A DNA stretch of 64,000 bases from Shinella zoogloeoides (GTDB lineage: Bacteria; Pseudomonadota; Alphaproteobacteria; Rhizobiales; Rhizobiaceae): NCBI RefSeq assembly GCF_020883495.1, contig NZ_CP086610.1:1965501-2029500 (forward strand), in the 5' to 3' direction. Every line of letters starts with the position of its first letter. The first letter of the stretch is position 1. The notes beneath the pieces are model-generated. The model was not told where the DNA came from. It was given only the letters and a program-made list of their open reading frames with translations, and ran no database searches. Positions 1 to 8,879 of the stretch are shown here, one piece after another. A program made the translations under genes and the position numbers.

Positions 1-1
1 C

Positions 2-613
2 AGCCGCGTGCTGGGCCTGATCGGCGCCGGCGACCTTGCCGTGGAGCATGTGCGCGCCATCCAGGAGGTCCGCCCGATCGAGCGCGTCGTGGTATGGTCG
101 CGCTCGCCAGCCACCGTCGCCCGTTTCATCGAACGGGTCGGCCGCGATTACCCCGATCTTGCCCTGGAGGCCGCCACAGCACCGGAAGAGGTCTTCGCCA
201 AGGCAGATATCGTCTGCACCCTCACTCCGTCCCGCGAGCCGCATGTCAAAGGCGCATGGTTCAAATCGGGCCAGCACATCAACGCCGTCGGCGCGCCGCC
301 GCGCCCGGACCACCGCGAAATCGATTCCGCCGGCATGGCGCGCGCGCGCGTCTTCCTCGACAGCGTTCCCATGGCCATGCACGATTCGGGCGACCTGCTG
401 CTCGCCATCGCCGAAGGAGCGATCACCGCCGAGCAGGCCTCGACGGAAATCGGCGACGTGATCACCGGCGCCACCAAGGGCCGGACCGCCACCGACGAGA
501 TCACCCTCTTCAATTCCGTGGGCCTCGCCATCCAGGATCTTGCGATCGGCGACCTGATCGTCGCCAAGGCCCGCGAGAAGGGCATCGGCCTCGAAATAGA
601 CCTTACGGCCTGA
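2..613 (+). CDS. Ornithine cyclodeaminase / mu-crystallin family protein, 5' end outside window
   Basis: About 203 C-terminal residues are visible; the frame is open to the window edge, so the N-terminus is missing. The family is NAD(P)-dependent and includes ornithine cyclodeaminase, alanine dehydrogenase and ketimine reductases, usually 310-340 residues, so roughly one third is absent. The Rossmann glycine motif GAGDLA sits at the very start of the visible part, and the family's C-terminal signature LFNSVGLAIQDLA lies about 35 residues from the end. The substrate cannot be decided because the N-terminal substrate-binding half is not in view. No downstream partner gene follows; the next 600 bases are non-coding or degenerate. 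Confidence 0.85.
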   Translation, partial: SRVLGLIGAGDLAVEHVRAIQEVRPIERVVVWSRSPATVARFIERVGRDYPDLALEAATAPEEVFAKADIVCTLTPSREPHVKGAWFKSGQHINAVGAPPRPDHREIDSAGMARARVFLDSVPMAMHDSGDLLLAIAEGAITAEQASTEIGDVITGATKGRTATDEITLFNSVGLAIQDLAIGDLIVAKAREKGIGLEIDLTA

Positions 614-1227
614 GCACACCGCAGCCTTATGAGCGGCAGGGACAGATATCCTTGCCGCCCACAGGCGTTTCTACAAGAAGCTTCCGCCATGCCTGACGCA
701 CGGGGATGGTGTTAGCTGCTCAAGTGAGAAGATCGGGTTCCAGGCATCCCAAGCGGGCCTTGATGCCCCCCCTTGTCGAACGCTCCTTCTGCAAGCTCGA
801 ACGCTTCCGCCGAATAGCAACACACTTCGACAAACTCGCCAGAAACCTCGTGACCGCTGCCCTTCTCGCTTCAACGAAATTGAAGCTTATTGGGCAGCAG
901 CCCGAATCGGCCCTCGCGTTGGATATGCAGCACGCGCATGCCTCCTTGCGAATTGTATGGCTGGTGGCATCGGAGCGTTCGGCTATCCTGTTAGCGGATA
1001 GGTTGATCGGGAGGGGTTCGCCAATGCCCAGGCACACTTGGAATTTCGCTATATGAGCGGCAAGGACGGGCAGATCGAATGCCCCTTCCAGCGGATGCAC
1101 TGACTTCAGCGATACATCTTGCGCAGCAACGCTTCAACAAGCTGGCGGCTTTGCAAAACCGCTTCGGTGCGCGCGTTCCCTTTTCTAGCAGTTACGACGC
1201 CACCGCCTTTGACTCTGGGAGGAGTAT
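614..1227. other. Degenerate intergenic stretch
   Basis: No intact gene. It contains the tail of an IS5-type transposase at 772-888 (separate entry). The remainder has only short open frames without a ribosome-binding site or recognisable motif. The last bases carry the GGAGGAG ribosome-binding site of the ppx-like fragment that starts at 1228. Confidence 0.6.
772..888 (+). pseudogene. IS5-family transposase, C-terminal remnant
   Basis: About 39 codons in one frame read as the conserved end of IS5-type DDE transposases: VERSFCKLERFRRIATHFDK followed by a hydrophobic LVTAALLAST segment. Family members end with an E-R-F-F-x-K-(I/L)-K-x-(F/W)-R-R-(I/V)-A-T-R-(Y/F)-D-K-L-A pattern; the Glu is the last acidic residue of the DDE triad. 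No upstream part of the transposase and no clear terminal repeats are visible, so this is a dead fragment left by an insertion or deletion. Confidence 0.7.
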
Positions 1228-1380
1228 TTGGAGACCGTGAGCTACACCGCACAACCCGTCTATAGCCCGCTGGAGCTTGGCCCCACGCAGGCCGAACGCC
1301 GTGAACGGGCACCCTACGGCGTCATCGACATGGGCTCCAATTCCATCCGGCTGGTCGTCCACGAACAACTCAGCCGAGCA
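1228..1380 (+). pseudogene. ppx: Exopolyphosphatase (Ppx/GppA) N-terminal fragment
   Basis: A TTG start at 1228 is preceded by GGAGGAG. The product begins like rhizobial Ppx/GppA proteins and carries the ASKHA phosphate-1 motif YGVIDMGSNSIRLVVHEQL, which binds the nucleotide or polyphosphate chain. Similarity stops after about 50 residues (LSRAP). The rest of the open frame, to 1482, does not continue the family, which is normally about 500 residues. Two other frames between 1395 and 1507 hold short protein-like stretches ending at a TGA at 1505, so a deletion junction with another gene is likely. No function is expected. Confidence 0.7.
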
Positions 1381-1539
1381 CCGCTGGCGCCATTGAAGCC
1401 GTGCTGCGCTCCCGCACCATCGCCGATGGCTATGCGCGTCTCACGCCGCGATACTCAAGCTCAAGTCCTTCGAGGTCATTGAACTTCAGGCCGGCAATCC
1501 ATCCTGAAACGTCCACGGCGATCCCAGCGGAGCCTACGC

Positions 1540-1998
1540 ATGCACAGGTCGATCCCTCGTTCCATCCTCTTTTGTTGCGATCACAATTCGGTCAGGTCCC
1601 CCATGGCCGAGGGACTGATGAAGAAGCTGCATGGCCGCACCGCCTACGTCCAGTCGGCCGGCGTCAAGAACGACATGGAGATCGACGGCTTCGCCGTCGC
1701 CGTCTGCAACGAGATCGGCGTCGAACTGGTACGCCACCGGTCTCGTTCGTTCGAGCAGATGCAGGAATGGGGCGATCATCTCGGAAGCTTCGATCTGGTG
1801 GTCGCCCTGTCCACGGCGAGCCAGGAGCAAGCCTTGGCGCTGGCGCAAACAGCATATCTCGAAGTGGAATACTGGCCTATCGCAGACCCTGTCGGCTTGT
1901 CGGAGGGGCGTGAGGCCACGCTCCATCAGTACAGAATCGCCCGCGATCAGATCCGAACGAGGATAATCGAACGCTTCGGGCTCCCATCGGACGTTTAA
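1540..1998 (+). CDS. Low molecular weight protein-tyrosine phosphatase family protein
   Basis: 152 residues. The phosphate-binding loop C-x5-R-S lies at residues 13-20 (CDHNSVRS) directly after a hydrophobic beta strand, and the general-acid Asp-Pro pair is at 116-117 (IADP). Both are where low-molecular-weight tyrosine phosphatases and the related arsenate reductases have them. The family removes phosphate from tyrosine (in some members arginine) in cytoplasmic proteins. In many rhizobial chromosomes a similar gene sits beside a UPF0262 gene and infA; here it stands alone between gene fragments, so it may be a relocated copy. ATG at 1540 is the first start; no strong ribosome-binding site is visible. 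Substrate unknown. Confidence 0.8.
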   Translation: MHRSIPRSILFCCDHNSVRSPMAEGLMKKLHGRTAYVQSAGVKNDMEIDGFAVAVCNEIGVELVRHRSRSFEQMQEWGDHLGSFDLVVALSTASQEQALALAQTAYLEVEYWPIADPVGLSEGREATLHQYRIARDQIRTRIIERFGLPSDV

Positions 1999-2539
1999 GC
2001 TGCCACCGCTGAAGACGCCCCGCCTGAACCATCGATGCCGACAGGACATCTTGCGAATTCCGGGAAAGCTCCATCAAATCCCCCTCCCGTCTTGCCGCGG
2101 GAGGTGGACATACGACTATCGTGGCGCTCGATGGCGGGCTTCGTGATGCAAGACCGAGGCCGTATGCTCCTGCGGTATTTCCTGCATGAACAGTGTCATG
2201 GCGGCCCGGATATCAAGGCCTTCATGCTCGACTTCCGCGCCGTGTTACCCGACCCCAGCTTCTGCGCCGCAGATCTGCTCACCGAGTACGACGATGTCGT
2301 CGGCCAATGAAAGGCCGCAACGCATACCGGAGCGGACTAGATTGATCTTCTGCCCGGCTACAAGGCTCCTCTCGCCGCACCCGACCACAGGACGCACTTC
2401 ACCTGCAAAACCATGTTGAAGGTGATGGATGGACGGCATGACCGCGATAAGGCCTGCTTCCTCCGGCTCGCCTGATGTGACATCTCCTCGAATAGCGGAG
2501 AGCATCGATAGGTGCCGACAGAAGGTCTGACAAGCGCGA
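1999..2539. other. Stretch without a recognisable gene
   Basis: Two open frames exist: 2035-2310 on the plus strand and 2245-2553 on the minus strand. Neither has a recognised domain. The minus-strand frame ends with a protein-like stretch (LVRSGMRCGLSLADDIVVLG), overlaps the ATPase gene by a few bases and could be a remnant of a gene that once closed the transport operon, but I cannot name it. No terminator with a T-run was seen after the ATPase stop. Confidence 0.4.
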
Positions 2540-3319
2540 TCAGGGTGGAGCAAGCCGTGGCGCGCAGACGAGTGCCGCAGTGCCCGGCACGCTGCCGATC
2601 ACGACGTCTATTCCGTACAGCGTTTTCAGCGCTTCCAGCGTCAGCGTTTCTCGCGTAGGGCCGAGGTCTTCCAGCCTGCCGTCCTTGAGCAGAGCCACAC
2701 GATCGGCGGCCTGAAGGGCGTGATCGGGGTTGTGCGTGGACAACACGACGGCGAGCCCCTGTGCGGCCAGCCGGCGGATATGGGCGAGCAGCCGCATCTG
2801 GTTGCCATAGTCGAGATTGGCCGTCGGCTCGTCCATGACGACAATGCGCGCCTCCTGCGCCAATGCCCGGGCAATCAGCGCCAGTTGCCGCTCGCCGCCA
2901 CTGATCTCGGTGGAAGGTATATCGGCAAGCCGCTCGATGCCGAGGCTCGCGAGCGCGGCGTCGGCAACCGCCCGCTCGTGCGCACCGGGCACTGCGAAGG
3001 CGGAAAGATGCGCCGCCCGGCCCATCAGCACGACATCGCGAACGGTGAAGGGAAACGGGGTGGCATGGGCCTGCGGCACATAGGCGATGCGCAACGCCCG
3101 CTCACGGCGCGACCAGACGGAAAGCGGCTTGCCGTCGAGCAGGACTTCGCCGGCCTGCACCGGCAGGAGGCCGAGCATGGTCTTGAACAGTGTCGTCTTG
3201 CCGGCCCCGTTCGGGCCAAGCAGGGCCAGCACCTCCCCGCTTGCCAGCGACAGCTCGACACCGTGGCCGATCTCGCGGCCGCGATAGCCGAAGGAGAGCG
3301 ATTTCAGCGTCAGTGTCAT
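2540..3319 (-). CDS. ABC transporter ATP-binding protein, FecE/BtuD type
   Basis: 259 residues from an ATG at 3319 that overlaps the permease stop by four bases (ATGA). All ABC ATPase motifs are present: Walker A GPNGAGKTT near residues 38-46, Q-loop, signature SGGERQ, Walker B IVVMDEP and the H-loop STHNPDH. It energises the FecCD-type permease encoded next to it, for periplasmic binding protein-dependent uptake of a chelated metal, corrinoid or oxyanion. It is the last gene of the operon receptor-DUF2478-binding protein-permease-ATPase. The DUF2478 gene and the Mo-box-like operator upstream point towards molybdate or tungstate (inference); iron-siderophore is the default alternative. Confidence 0.9.
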   Translation of the reverse strand: MTLTLKSLSFGYRGREIGHGVELSLASGEVLALLGPNGAGKTTLFKTMLGLLPVQAGEVLLDGKPLSVWSRRERALRIAYVPQAHATPFPFTVRDVVLMGRAAHLSAFAVPGAHERAVADAALASLGIERLADIPSTEISGGERQLALIARALAQEARIVVMDEPTANLDYGNQMRLLAHIRRLAAQGLAVVLSTHNPDHALQAADRVALLKDGRLEDLGPTRETLTLEALKTLYGIDVVIGSVPGTAALVCAPRLAPP

Positions 3320-4335
3320 GACCACCCTCGCTTTCCAGCAATCAACAGCCACAGGAAGAACGGCGCGCCGACAACGGCGGTGAGAATACCGAGCGGCACT
3401 TCAATCGCAGCGATGGAGCGCGCCAGCATGTCGACGACGAGCAGATAGGCCGCGCCGAGCATCATCGCGGCCGGCAGGAGGCGGCGGAAATCCGGCCCGA
3501 CGAGCATGCGGGCGATATGGGGGATGACGAGACCGATCCAGCCGATAATGCCGGTAACGGACACGGTCGCCGCCGTCACCAGCGTTGCGCCGGCAATCAG
3601 CACGATGCGGGTCCTCAATGTGTCGATACCCAGCGTCTGCGCCTCCTCCTCGCCCAGCGTCATGACGTTCATGCGCCAGCGCAGGAGAACGAGCGGCACC
3701 AGACCGATGACGACGGCGGGAAGGATGGAGAGAACGTCGAAGCGTGTGATCGCCGTCATGCTGCCAAGCAGCCAGTAGGTGATCGCCGGCAACTGGTCAT
3801 AGGGGTCGGCGAGCACCTTGATCAGCGATATGCCGGCGCCGATCAGCGCCTGGATGGCAATGCCGGCCAGCACCAGCGTGAGCACGGGATCGCGTTCGCG
3901 CACCAGAGCGCCGATGCCGGTGACGGCCAGGACCGCCACAAGCCCGCCAACGAATGCGGCGAGCTGAATGGCGAGCAGCGGCAGAGAGAGGAAGATGCCA
4001 AGCACCGCGCCGAGGCTCGCACCGACGGAAACGCCGAGCAGATCGGGCGAGACGAGCGGATTGCGGAACAGCCCCTGATAGGTCGCTCCCGCCGCGGCAA
4101 GCCCCGCCCCAACGATCAAGGCGGCCATGACGCGCGGCAGGCGCACGTTCCAAAGCACGGTGGCCAGCAGCGGATCCGTTCCCTCGCCCGTCACCAGTTG
4201 CCGCACCGCCTCGAACAGCGGTTTCGGCCCGCCGCCATATTTGCCGACCATCATGGAAACGAGCGCTAGCAGTACAAGACCGGCGACGCCGATCAGCGCC
4301 GCAGACCGACCCGTCAGGGCGGTGCCTATCCGCAT
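3316..4335 (-). CDS. FecCD-family ABC transporter permease
   Basis: 339 residues, hydrophobic throughout, with about ten predicted membrane segments. Length and sequence match the FecCD/BtuC family, including ATYQGLFRNPLVSPDLLGVS near residue 90 and the C-terminal IGLVIPHIARMLVGPDFRRL. The protein forms the inner-membrane channel, probably as a homodimer, for the binding protein encoded immediately upstream; the start codon follows that gene's stop directly. Its own end overlaps the ATPase start, indicating translational coupling. The family carries Fe-siderophores, haem, cobalamin and, in the MolBCA system of Haemophilus, molybdate or tungstate. Confidence 0.92.
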   Translation of the reverse strand: MRIGTALTGRSAALIGVAGLVLLALVSMMVGKYGGGPKPLFEAVRQLVTGEGTDPLLATVLWNVRLPRVMAALIVGAGLAAAGATYQGLFRNPLVSPDLLGVSVGASLGAVLGIFLSLPLLAIQLAAFVGGLVAVLAVTGIGALVRERDPVLTLVLAGIAIQALIGAGISLIKVLADPYDQLPAITYWLLGSMTAITRFDVLSILPAVVIGLVPLVLLRWRMNVMTLGEEEAQTLGIDTLRTRIVLIAGATLVTAATVSVTGIIGWIGLVIPHIARMLVGPDFRRLLPAAMMLGAAYLLVVDMLARSIAAIEVPLGILTAVVGAPFFLWLLIAGKRGWS

Positions 4336-5367
4336 CTACTTCGCCGCTCCCTTGCCAAGCAGCGTTTCCAGCTCTTCGCTATTGAGCTCGACCTGATAGA
4401 ACAACTTGAAGAACGCCTTTACCTCGTCATCGAGCGCCGCCGGAAATGCTTCGGGGTAGAGCGTATGCTCCAACCAGGCGACGCCGATCAGGCGGTTGAC
4501 GCCGGGCGGCGAGTCGATCCAGCCGAACGGCATGGTCGGCGCGACATGAATGCGCCCGGCCTTCACCGCCTCCAGCCCGGCCCAGAGCGGATCGGTCCTT
4601 ACGGCCTTCGCGAACTTCGGCGAGGCAGCGAAGATGACGTCCGGCCTCCAGGACAGGATTTGCTCGAGCGAGACCGCGGTCAGGCCGCCCTTGCCCGCCG
4701 CTGCCGCCACGTTGCGCGCACCGACCGCCTCGAGCAATTCCATGTTGATCGAGCCGGAAAGCCCCGTCTCCAGGCCTTCCGCACCGCGGCCATAATAGAC
4801 CGAGGGGCGCTTCTCTGCGGGTATGCCGGCGAGGCCTTCTTCCAGCGCGGCAAGCTTTTCATCGGCATAGGCGGCCAGCGTTTCCGCCCGCGCCTCGACG
4901 CCGAGAATCGCGCCGGTCTCACGCAGCATCGCACCGCTGCGGGCAAAAGCGCCATCGACGAGAATATAGGGAATGCCGGTCTGCGCCTGCACCTTGTCGG
5001 CCAGCGAGGCATAGGTCGGGTTCACGGTGCCCGCATCGATGATGACATCGGGCTTGGCCGCCAGAACCGCCTCGATATTGGCCGTTCCGCCCTTGCCGGT
5101 GAGCTGGCCGAAGACCGGCAGATCTCGCACGGCAGGCAGCAGGAAGGCTTTTTCCTCCGCCTTCGGCTCACGCACCCAGCCAACGAGTTTTTCCGGCGCC
5201 AGCACGTAGACGAGCACCGAGGCCGGCGGGCCGGCCGCCAGAACACGCTCCACCTTATCGGGGATTTCGACGACGCGGCCCGCGGCATCCGTGATGCTGC
5301 GGGCCGCAACAGGCAGAGCCGAAGCGAGGAAGGCCAAGAGGATGAATAGGCTGCGCAAGGCAGGCAT
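4336..5367 (-). CDS. Periplasmic substrate-binding protein of a FecCD-type ABC importer
   Basis: 343 residues from the ATG at 5367, chosen because a strong GGGAGG ribosome-binding site precedes it; an upstream in-frame start would remove the signal peptide from the terminus. A Sec signal peptide (MPALRSLFILLAFLASALPV, cleavage near AAR-S) is followed by a class III binding protein fold: ITDAAGRVVEIPDKVERVLA, then two lobes (NIEAVLAAKPDVIID; SLEQILSWRPDVIFAAS) joined by a long helix. Substrate is not predictable from the motifs; the DUF2478 neighbour suggests a MolA-like molybdate/tungstate role. Confidence 0.88.
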   Translation of the reverse strand: MPALRSLFILLAFLASALPVAARSITDAAGRVVEIPDKVERVLAAGPPASVLVYVLAPEKLVGWVREPKAEEKAFLLPAVRDLPVFGQLTGKGGTANIEAVLAAKPDVIIDAGTVNPTYASLADKVQAQTGIPYILVDGAFARSGAMLRETGAILGVEARAETLAAYADEKLAALEEGLAGIPAEKRPSVYYGRGAEGLETGLSGSINMELLEAVGARNVAAAAGKGGLTAVSLEQILSWRPDVIFAASPKFAKAVRTDPLWAGLEAVKAGRIHVAPTMPFGWIDSPPGVNRLIGVAWLEHTLYPEAFPAALDDEVKAFFKLFYQVELNSEELETLLGKGAAK

Positions 5368-5420
5368 GAATGACCTCCCACTTTTCGTTTCGCCAAGGCC
5401 GATGGCGCGCGGACGAAAAC

Positions 5421-5939
5421 TCACTGCCGCGCGTCTTCGCGATGACGGGCTTGCCGCAGCCAGCCCAGAACCTGTGTGCTCGACGCCGGCAATTCCTCTG
5501 CCCTGCCGTCAGCGAAGGCGAGAAATGCCTCCCGCCATTGCGGAGACACGCCTACCAGCACCGGAATCCCGCGATCGCAGGCTTCGATGATGGCCGCGAC
5601 AAGCCCGCGGCCGATGGCCTCCTGCTTGCCGAACTTGTTGACGATCAAGCCATCGGCCCCCGGCAACCGGTCATGGACGATCATCACCGCCTCTTCCAGC
5701 GCCGCCGCATCGAGCCGGCATCCGGTCGCGCCCGGCCCGAGGTCGAGGCTGATATTCCATCTCGCGCCGTCCGGCAGCAGGCCGAGGACGATGTTGCATT
5801 TTTCATGCGGGGCATCGGGATCGACCGGCTGTATGGTCCCAGCCAAAAGAATCCCGTCGCGCTTCGCCTCCTCGGCGACCACCCCCAGAACCGCATCCGT
5901 TTTACGCTCCTCGCTAGAGCAGACATAACCGATGTTCAT
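5421..5939 (-). CDS. DUF2478 family protein, putative NTPase-like accessory of a metal/oxyanion transporter
   Basis: 172 residues from ATG 5939, which has GGGGAGGTG upstream; a longer start at 5963 is less likely. The family signature LIVNKFGKQEA is at about residues 95-107, followed by GRGLVAAIIEACDRGIPVLV, a P-loop-like Rossmann arrangement. No canonical Walker A is seen. From memory, DUF2478 genes often lie next to molybdenum transport genes; biochemical function is unknown to me. Here it sits between the TonB receptor and the binding protein with short gaps (26 and 53 bases), so it belongs to the same transcript. Confidence 0.8.
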   Translation of the reverse strand: MNIGYVCSSEERKTDAVLGVVAEEAKRDGILLAGTIQPVDPDAPHEKCNIVLGLLPDGARWNISLDLGPGATGCRLDAAALEEAVMIVHDRLPGADGLIVNKFGKQEAIGRGLVAAIIEACDRGIPVLVGVSPQWREAFLAFADGRAEELPASSTQVLGWLRQARHREDARQ

Positions 5940-7444
5940 CTTCACCTCCCCGATACGTGTCATGGTCAGAACGTGGCGCGTGCATTCAGGTAAAACGTGC
6001 GTCCGGCCTCCGGGAACCCGGTGACAAGCTCGTAGTTCCTGTCGAACAGGTTGCGGACGCCGAAGCTGGCGGAATGGGCCTCCGTGAACTTGTACTCGAA
6101 ATTCAGGTTCGCGAGAGCGAAACCGCCGGTCTCGATATATGGACCGTTCTTCACCGGGTTGTCCGACCAGCGGGAGGACGATGCCTCCAGGCTCCCGGTC
6201 ACCGACAGCTTTTCCGTCGGATTCCAGGTAGCATGGGCAAAAAATAGATGCTCCGGCACGCCGGTCGAGCGCAGGTTCGGGAGAAGCGCATCAGTGATCT
6301 CTCGCTTGAGATACGTGTAGTTACCACCAACCGTCAGCTCTTCCGTGGCATCCCACTCGGTGGTCAGTTCGAAGCCATAATATCGCCCGTCGCCGACATT
6401 CTGGTTCTGCCCCGTGGTGGCATTGACGCCGACCGACTGGATGACATCCTTGACGTCGCTGTAGAATAGGGCGCCGGAGCCGCGCCACGTGTCCGTCAGC
6501 TCGGTCTCGCCGCCGACTTCGAAATTGACCGCACGCTCGGGGCCGAGATCGGGATTGGGCAGCGCCGTGTCGAAGCGCGTGCTGAACCGCTCGAACATGT
6601 TGGGAAAGCGCGTGCGCGAGGAAACGCTGGCATGAAGCTCGGTCACGGCGGTCGGGCGCCATATGGCGGCCGTCTGCCAATTTAAGGAATCGCTGCCGCC
6701 AAGCGGATAGGAGAAGACCGCACTGGTGTTCTTGTCGTATTCCTCGGCGCGTTTCAGCGTCGTTTTCTCATAGCTGGCGCCAGCAACGAGATCGAGCGTG
6801 TCGGTGATGTGGTACGTATTCTCCAGCGCGAAAGCCAGGCCGTCTTCAACCTGGGTCTGCCTCGGTTCAAGCAGGCGACTGGTCGGGTGATCCGGTCGAT
6901 TGTCGTTCCATTCCGTATGGCTATCCCGGCGATAATGGAGAGCAGCCTTCAGGCTGTTGCTCTCGAATTCCGTCCCGGCTTCGACGCTTAGGCCGTAGGC
7001 ATGGTCATCGTAGTAGCTGTCGAAGGCCCGCTTCTCCTGCTGCGTCGTGAACGTGCTGTCGTCGTAGGACGACAGGAGGTTGTCAAACGTGTTGTAGAAC
7101 GCCTTCACCTTCACATAGGAGTCTTCGCCAATCGCCGTATTGGAGTTGAACGAGAGCGATCCGATATCCCATTGCGGCCAGGTCCAGTTGCGCTGCCAGT
7201 CCGTTCCAATGCCGAAGATCTTGGAAGGCGTGCGGCCGATCACGCCTTGGTTGATCGCGTAAGGCGCATTCTTCTCCCCCTCCTGCCGCGTATAGCTGAC
7301 GACATATTCATCCGTGTCGTTCGGCGTAATGCCGACCTTGATATTCCCGCGCCAATCCTCGACGTCGCTGAAATCGCGACGCCCCCCATTTTCAACGGCG
7401 TTGGGGCTGAAATCACGAGAGAGGAACCAGCCATTGCTGGAGCG

Positions 7445-7452
7445 CACCAGGC
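7445..7452. repeat. Target-site duplication, left copy
   Basis: CACCAGGC, repeated exactly at 8872-8879 on the other side of the element. On the receptor's coding strand it is GCCTGGTG, encoding part of the Gly-Leu-Val at the junction. Confidence 0.88.
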
Positions 7453-7483
7453 GATAGCGTCCGTCAAGTTGGTGTAATTTCGG
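7453..7483 (+). repeat. Left terminal inverted repeat of the IS256-family element
   Basis: Begins GATAGCGTCCG and ends GGTGTAATTTCGG. It matches the right repeat at 25 of 31 positions, with differences at positions 2, 12-14, 16 and 17 counted from the tip. Confidence 0.85.
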
Positions 7484-7505
7484 GTGTAGGACCGGGCCGT
7501 CATGA

Positions 7506-8717
7506 TCAGGCGGCTCTGGGTGTAATCTGAAGTGTAGTTTCCTCTTCGATTGTTGGTGGGTTTAGCTCGGCCATTGCCTCGACCTGCATGTATCGGCTCA
7601 GGAGCTGCCATTCGTCGTTGGCTTCGAGCAGAACCGCGCCGATGAGGCGAACGATGCTGTCCTCGTTGGGGAAGATGCCGACGACATCGGCACGGCGCTT
7701 GACCTCCTTGTTGAGGCGTTCGAGTGGATTCGTTGAATGTAATTTCGTGCGGTGCTGGGCGGGGAAGGCCATGTAGGCCAGCACGTCGGCTTCGGCATTG
7801 TCCATGAAGGTACCGAGCTTGGGCCATCTGGCGCGGAGCTGGTCGGCGACATGCCGCCAGGTCTGCACGGCATTGTCATGGTCGGGCTGGATGAAAGCCT
7901 GACGGATCGCGGCGGCGACCATGGTGTGCTGGCCCTTGGGAACGTAGGCCAGCGCATTGCGTGTCGCATGAACACGGCAGCGCTGCCATGTCGCGCTGAG
8001 GATACGGGTAATGGCCGCTTTCAGCCCTTCATGGGCATCGGAGATGACCAGCTTGACGCCGGTGAGGCCTCGGCGGACCAGATCACGCAGGAAGCTCGTC
8101 CAGAACGGCTCGGCTTCGGAGGGGCCGATGTGCAGGCCGACAATCTCCCTCTTCCCGTCCGTGTTGACCGCCACCGCGATTATCGCCGCCACCGACACGA
8201 TGCGACCGCCCTCACGCACCTTCAGATAGGTGGCGTCGAGCCAGAGGTATGGCCAGTCACCGGAAAGGGGGCGCTTGAGGAAGGCGTTCACCCGCTCGTC
8301 GATATCCTTGCACAGCTTGGAGACGGAGGATTTGGAGATGCCGGTCATGCCCATGGCCTGCACCAGCTCATCGACCTTGCGCGTCGAGACGCCGTTGATC
8401 CACGCCTCCTGGATCACGGCCACCAGCGCCTTCTCCACCATCTTCCTCGGCTCCAGAAAGCCGGGAAAGTAGGCTCCCTGTCGCATCTTCGGTATCTTCA
8501 GGTTCAGCGTGCCGAGCCGGGTGTCGAGCGAGCGGTCGCGGTAGCCGTTGCGCCATGTCTGGCGGCTGTCGCCACGTTCATAGCGCCCAGCGCCGATCAG
8601 GCCATCAACATCGGCTTCCATGATCAGTTGCAGCACGCTTTCGGCAATCGTGCGCAGAAAATCGCTATCGCCACTCTTCGCGGCAAGCTCGGAAAGAGCT
8701 AATCTGTCGTCGGTCAT
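7506..8717 (-). CDS. IS256-family transposase (mutator type)
   Basis: 403 residues from the ATG at 8717 (MTDDRLALSEL); a longer open frame up to 8828 runs into the terminal repeat and is unlikely to be translated. The N-terminal region has the mutator-type RNGYRDRSLDTRLGTLNLKIPK stretch, shown here only as family hallmark. DDE catalytic residues fit WLDATYLKVR (first Asp), VISDAHEG (second Asp) and the Glu in NPLERLNKEVKRR. The conserved C-x2-H helix signature (RCRVHATRNAL) is present. It should catalyse copy-out/paste-in transposition of its own element. No frameshift, so the element is probably still mobile. Confidence 0.95.
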   Translation of the reverse strand: MTDDRLALSELAAKSGDSDFLRTIAESVLQLIMEADVDGLIGAGRYERGDSRQTWRNGYRDRSLDTRLGTLNLKIPKMRQGAYFPGFLEPRKMVEKALVAVIQEAWINGVSTRKVDELVQAMGMTGISKSSVSKLCKDIDERVNAFLKRPLSGDWPYLWLDATYLKVREGGRIVSVAAIIAVAVNTDGKREIVGLHIGPSEAEPFWTSFLRDLVRRGLTGVKLVISDAHEGLKAAITRILSATWQRCRVHATRNALAYVPKGQHTMVAAAIRQAFIQPDHDNAVQTWRHVADQLRARWPKLGTFMDNAEADVLAYMAFPAQHRTKLHSTNPLERLNKEVKRRADVVGIFPNEDSIVRLIGAVLLEANDEWQLLSRYMQVEAMAELNPPTIEEETTLQITPRAA

Positions 8718-8840
8718 CGGGGTTCCTTTCGGCTGGTTGAAGCTTTGCAACTCCACCTTCTCCGACAGGCCCGGTGCCCACCTTGCGCTCAACGAATTCG
8801 GCAGCTCATTCTCCACCGCCGTTTCCACCTCAATGCGCCT

Positions 8841-8871
8841 CCGAAATTACACCACGTGCGCGGACGCTACC
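8841..8871 (-). repeat. Right terminal inverted repeat of the IS256-family element
   Basis: Read from the outer tip on the minus strand it begins GGTAGCGTCCG and ends GGTGTAATTTCGG. It lies just upstream of the transposase start region. Confidence 0.85.
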
Positions 8872-8879
8872 CACCAGGC
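8872..8879. repeat. Target-site duplication, right copy
   Basis: CACCAGGC, identical to 7445-7452; marks the right boundary of the insertion. Confidence 0.88.

Larger units (their letters stand above)
7453..8871. mobile_element. Complete IS256-family insertion sequence, 1419 bp
   Basis: The element is bounded by imperfect 31-bp terminal inverted repeats (7453-7483 and 8841-8871; 25 of 31 positions match, with identical blocks TAGCGTCCG and GGTGTAATTTCGG). It is flanked by an 8-bp direct repeat CACCAGGC at 7445-7452 and 8872-8879, the duplication length usual for IS256 elements. It contains one transposase gene on the minus strand, in the same direction as the receptor it disrupts. The perfect duplication and the intact transposase suggest a recent insertion. 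Confidence 0.92.

Noticed and set aside
720..1100. 126-codon minus-strand open frame
   Set aside because: It runs antisense through the IS5-type transposase remnant, which has a recognisable family motif; the minus-strand product has none.
1228..1482. Intact 84-residue protein
   Set aside because: Its first ~50 residues are the start of ppx/gppA and the remainder does not match any continuation, so a truncated gene is the better reading.
2035..2310. 91-codon plus-strand open frame
   Set aside because: No ribosome-binding site, no domain, and composition like random GC-rich DNA; kept only as part of the unassigned stretch.
8717..8828. Longer N-terminus for the IS256 transposase, starting at 8828
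   Set aside because: The extra 37 residues lie just inside the right terminal repeat and do not resemble the family; the usual start is at 8717.
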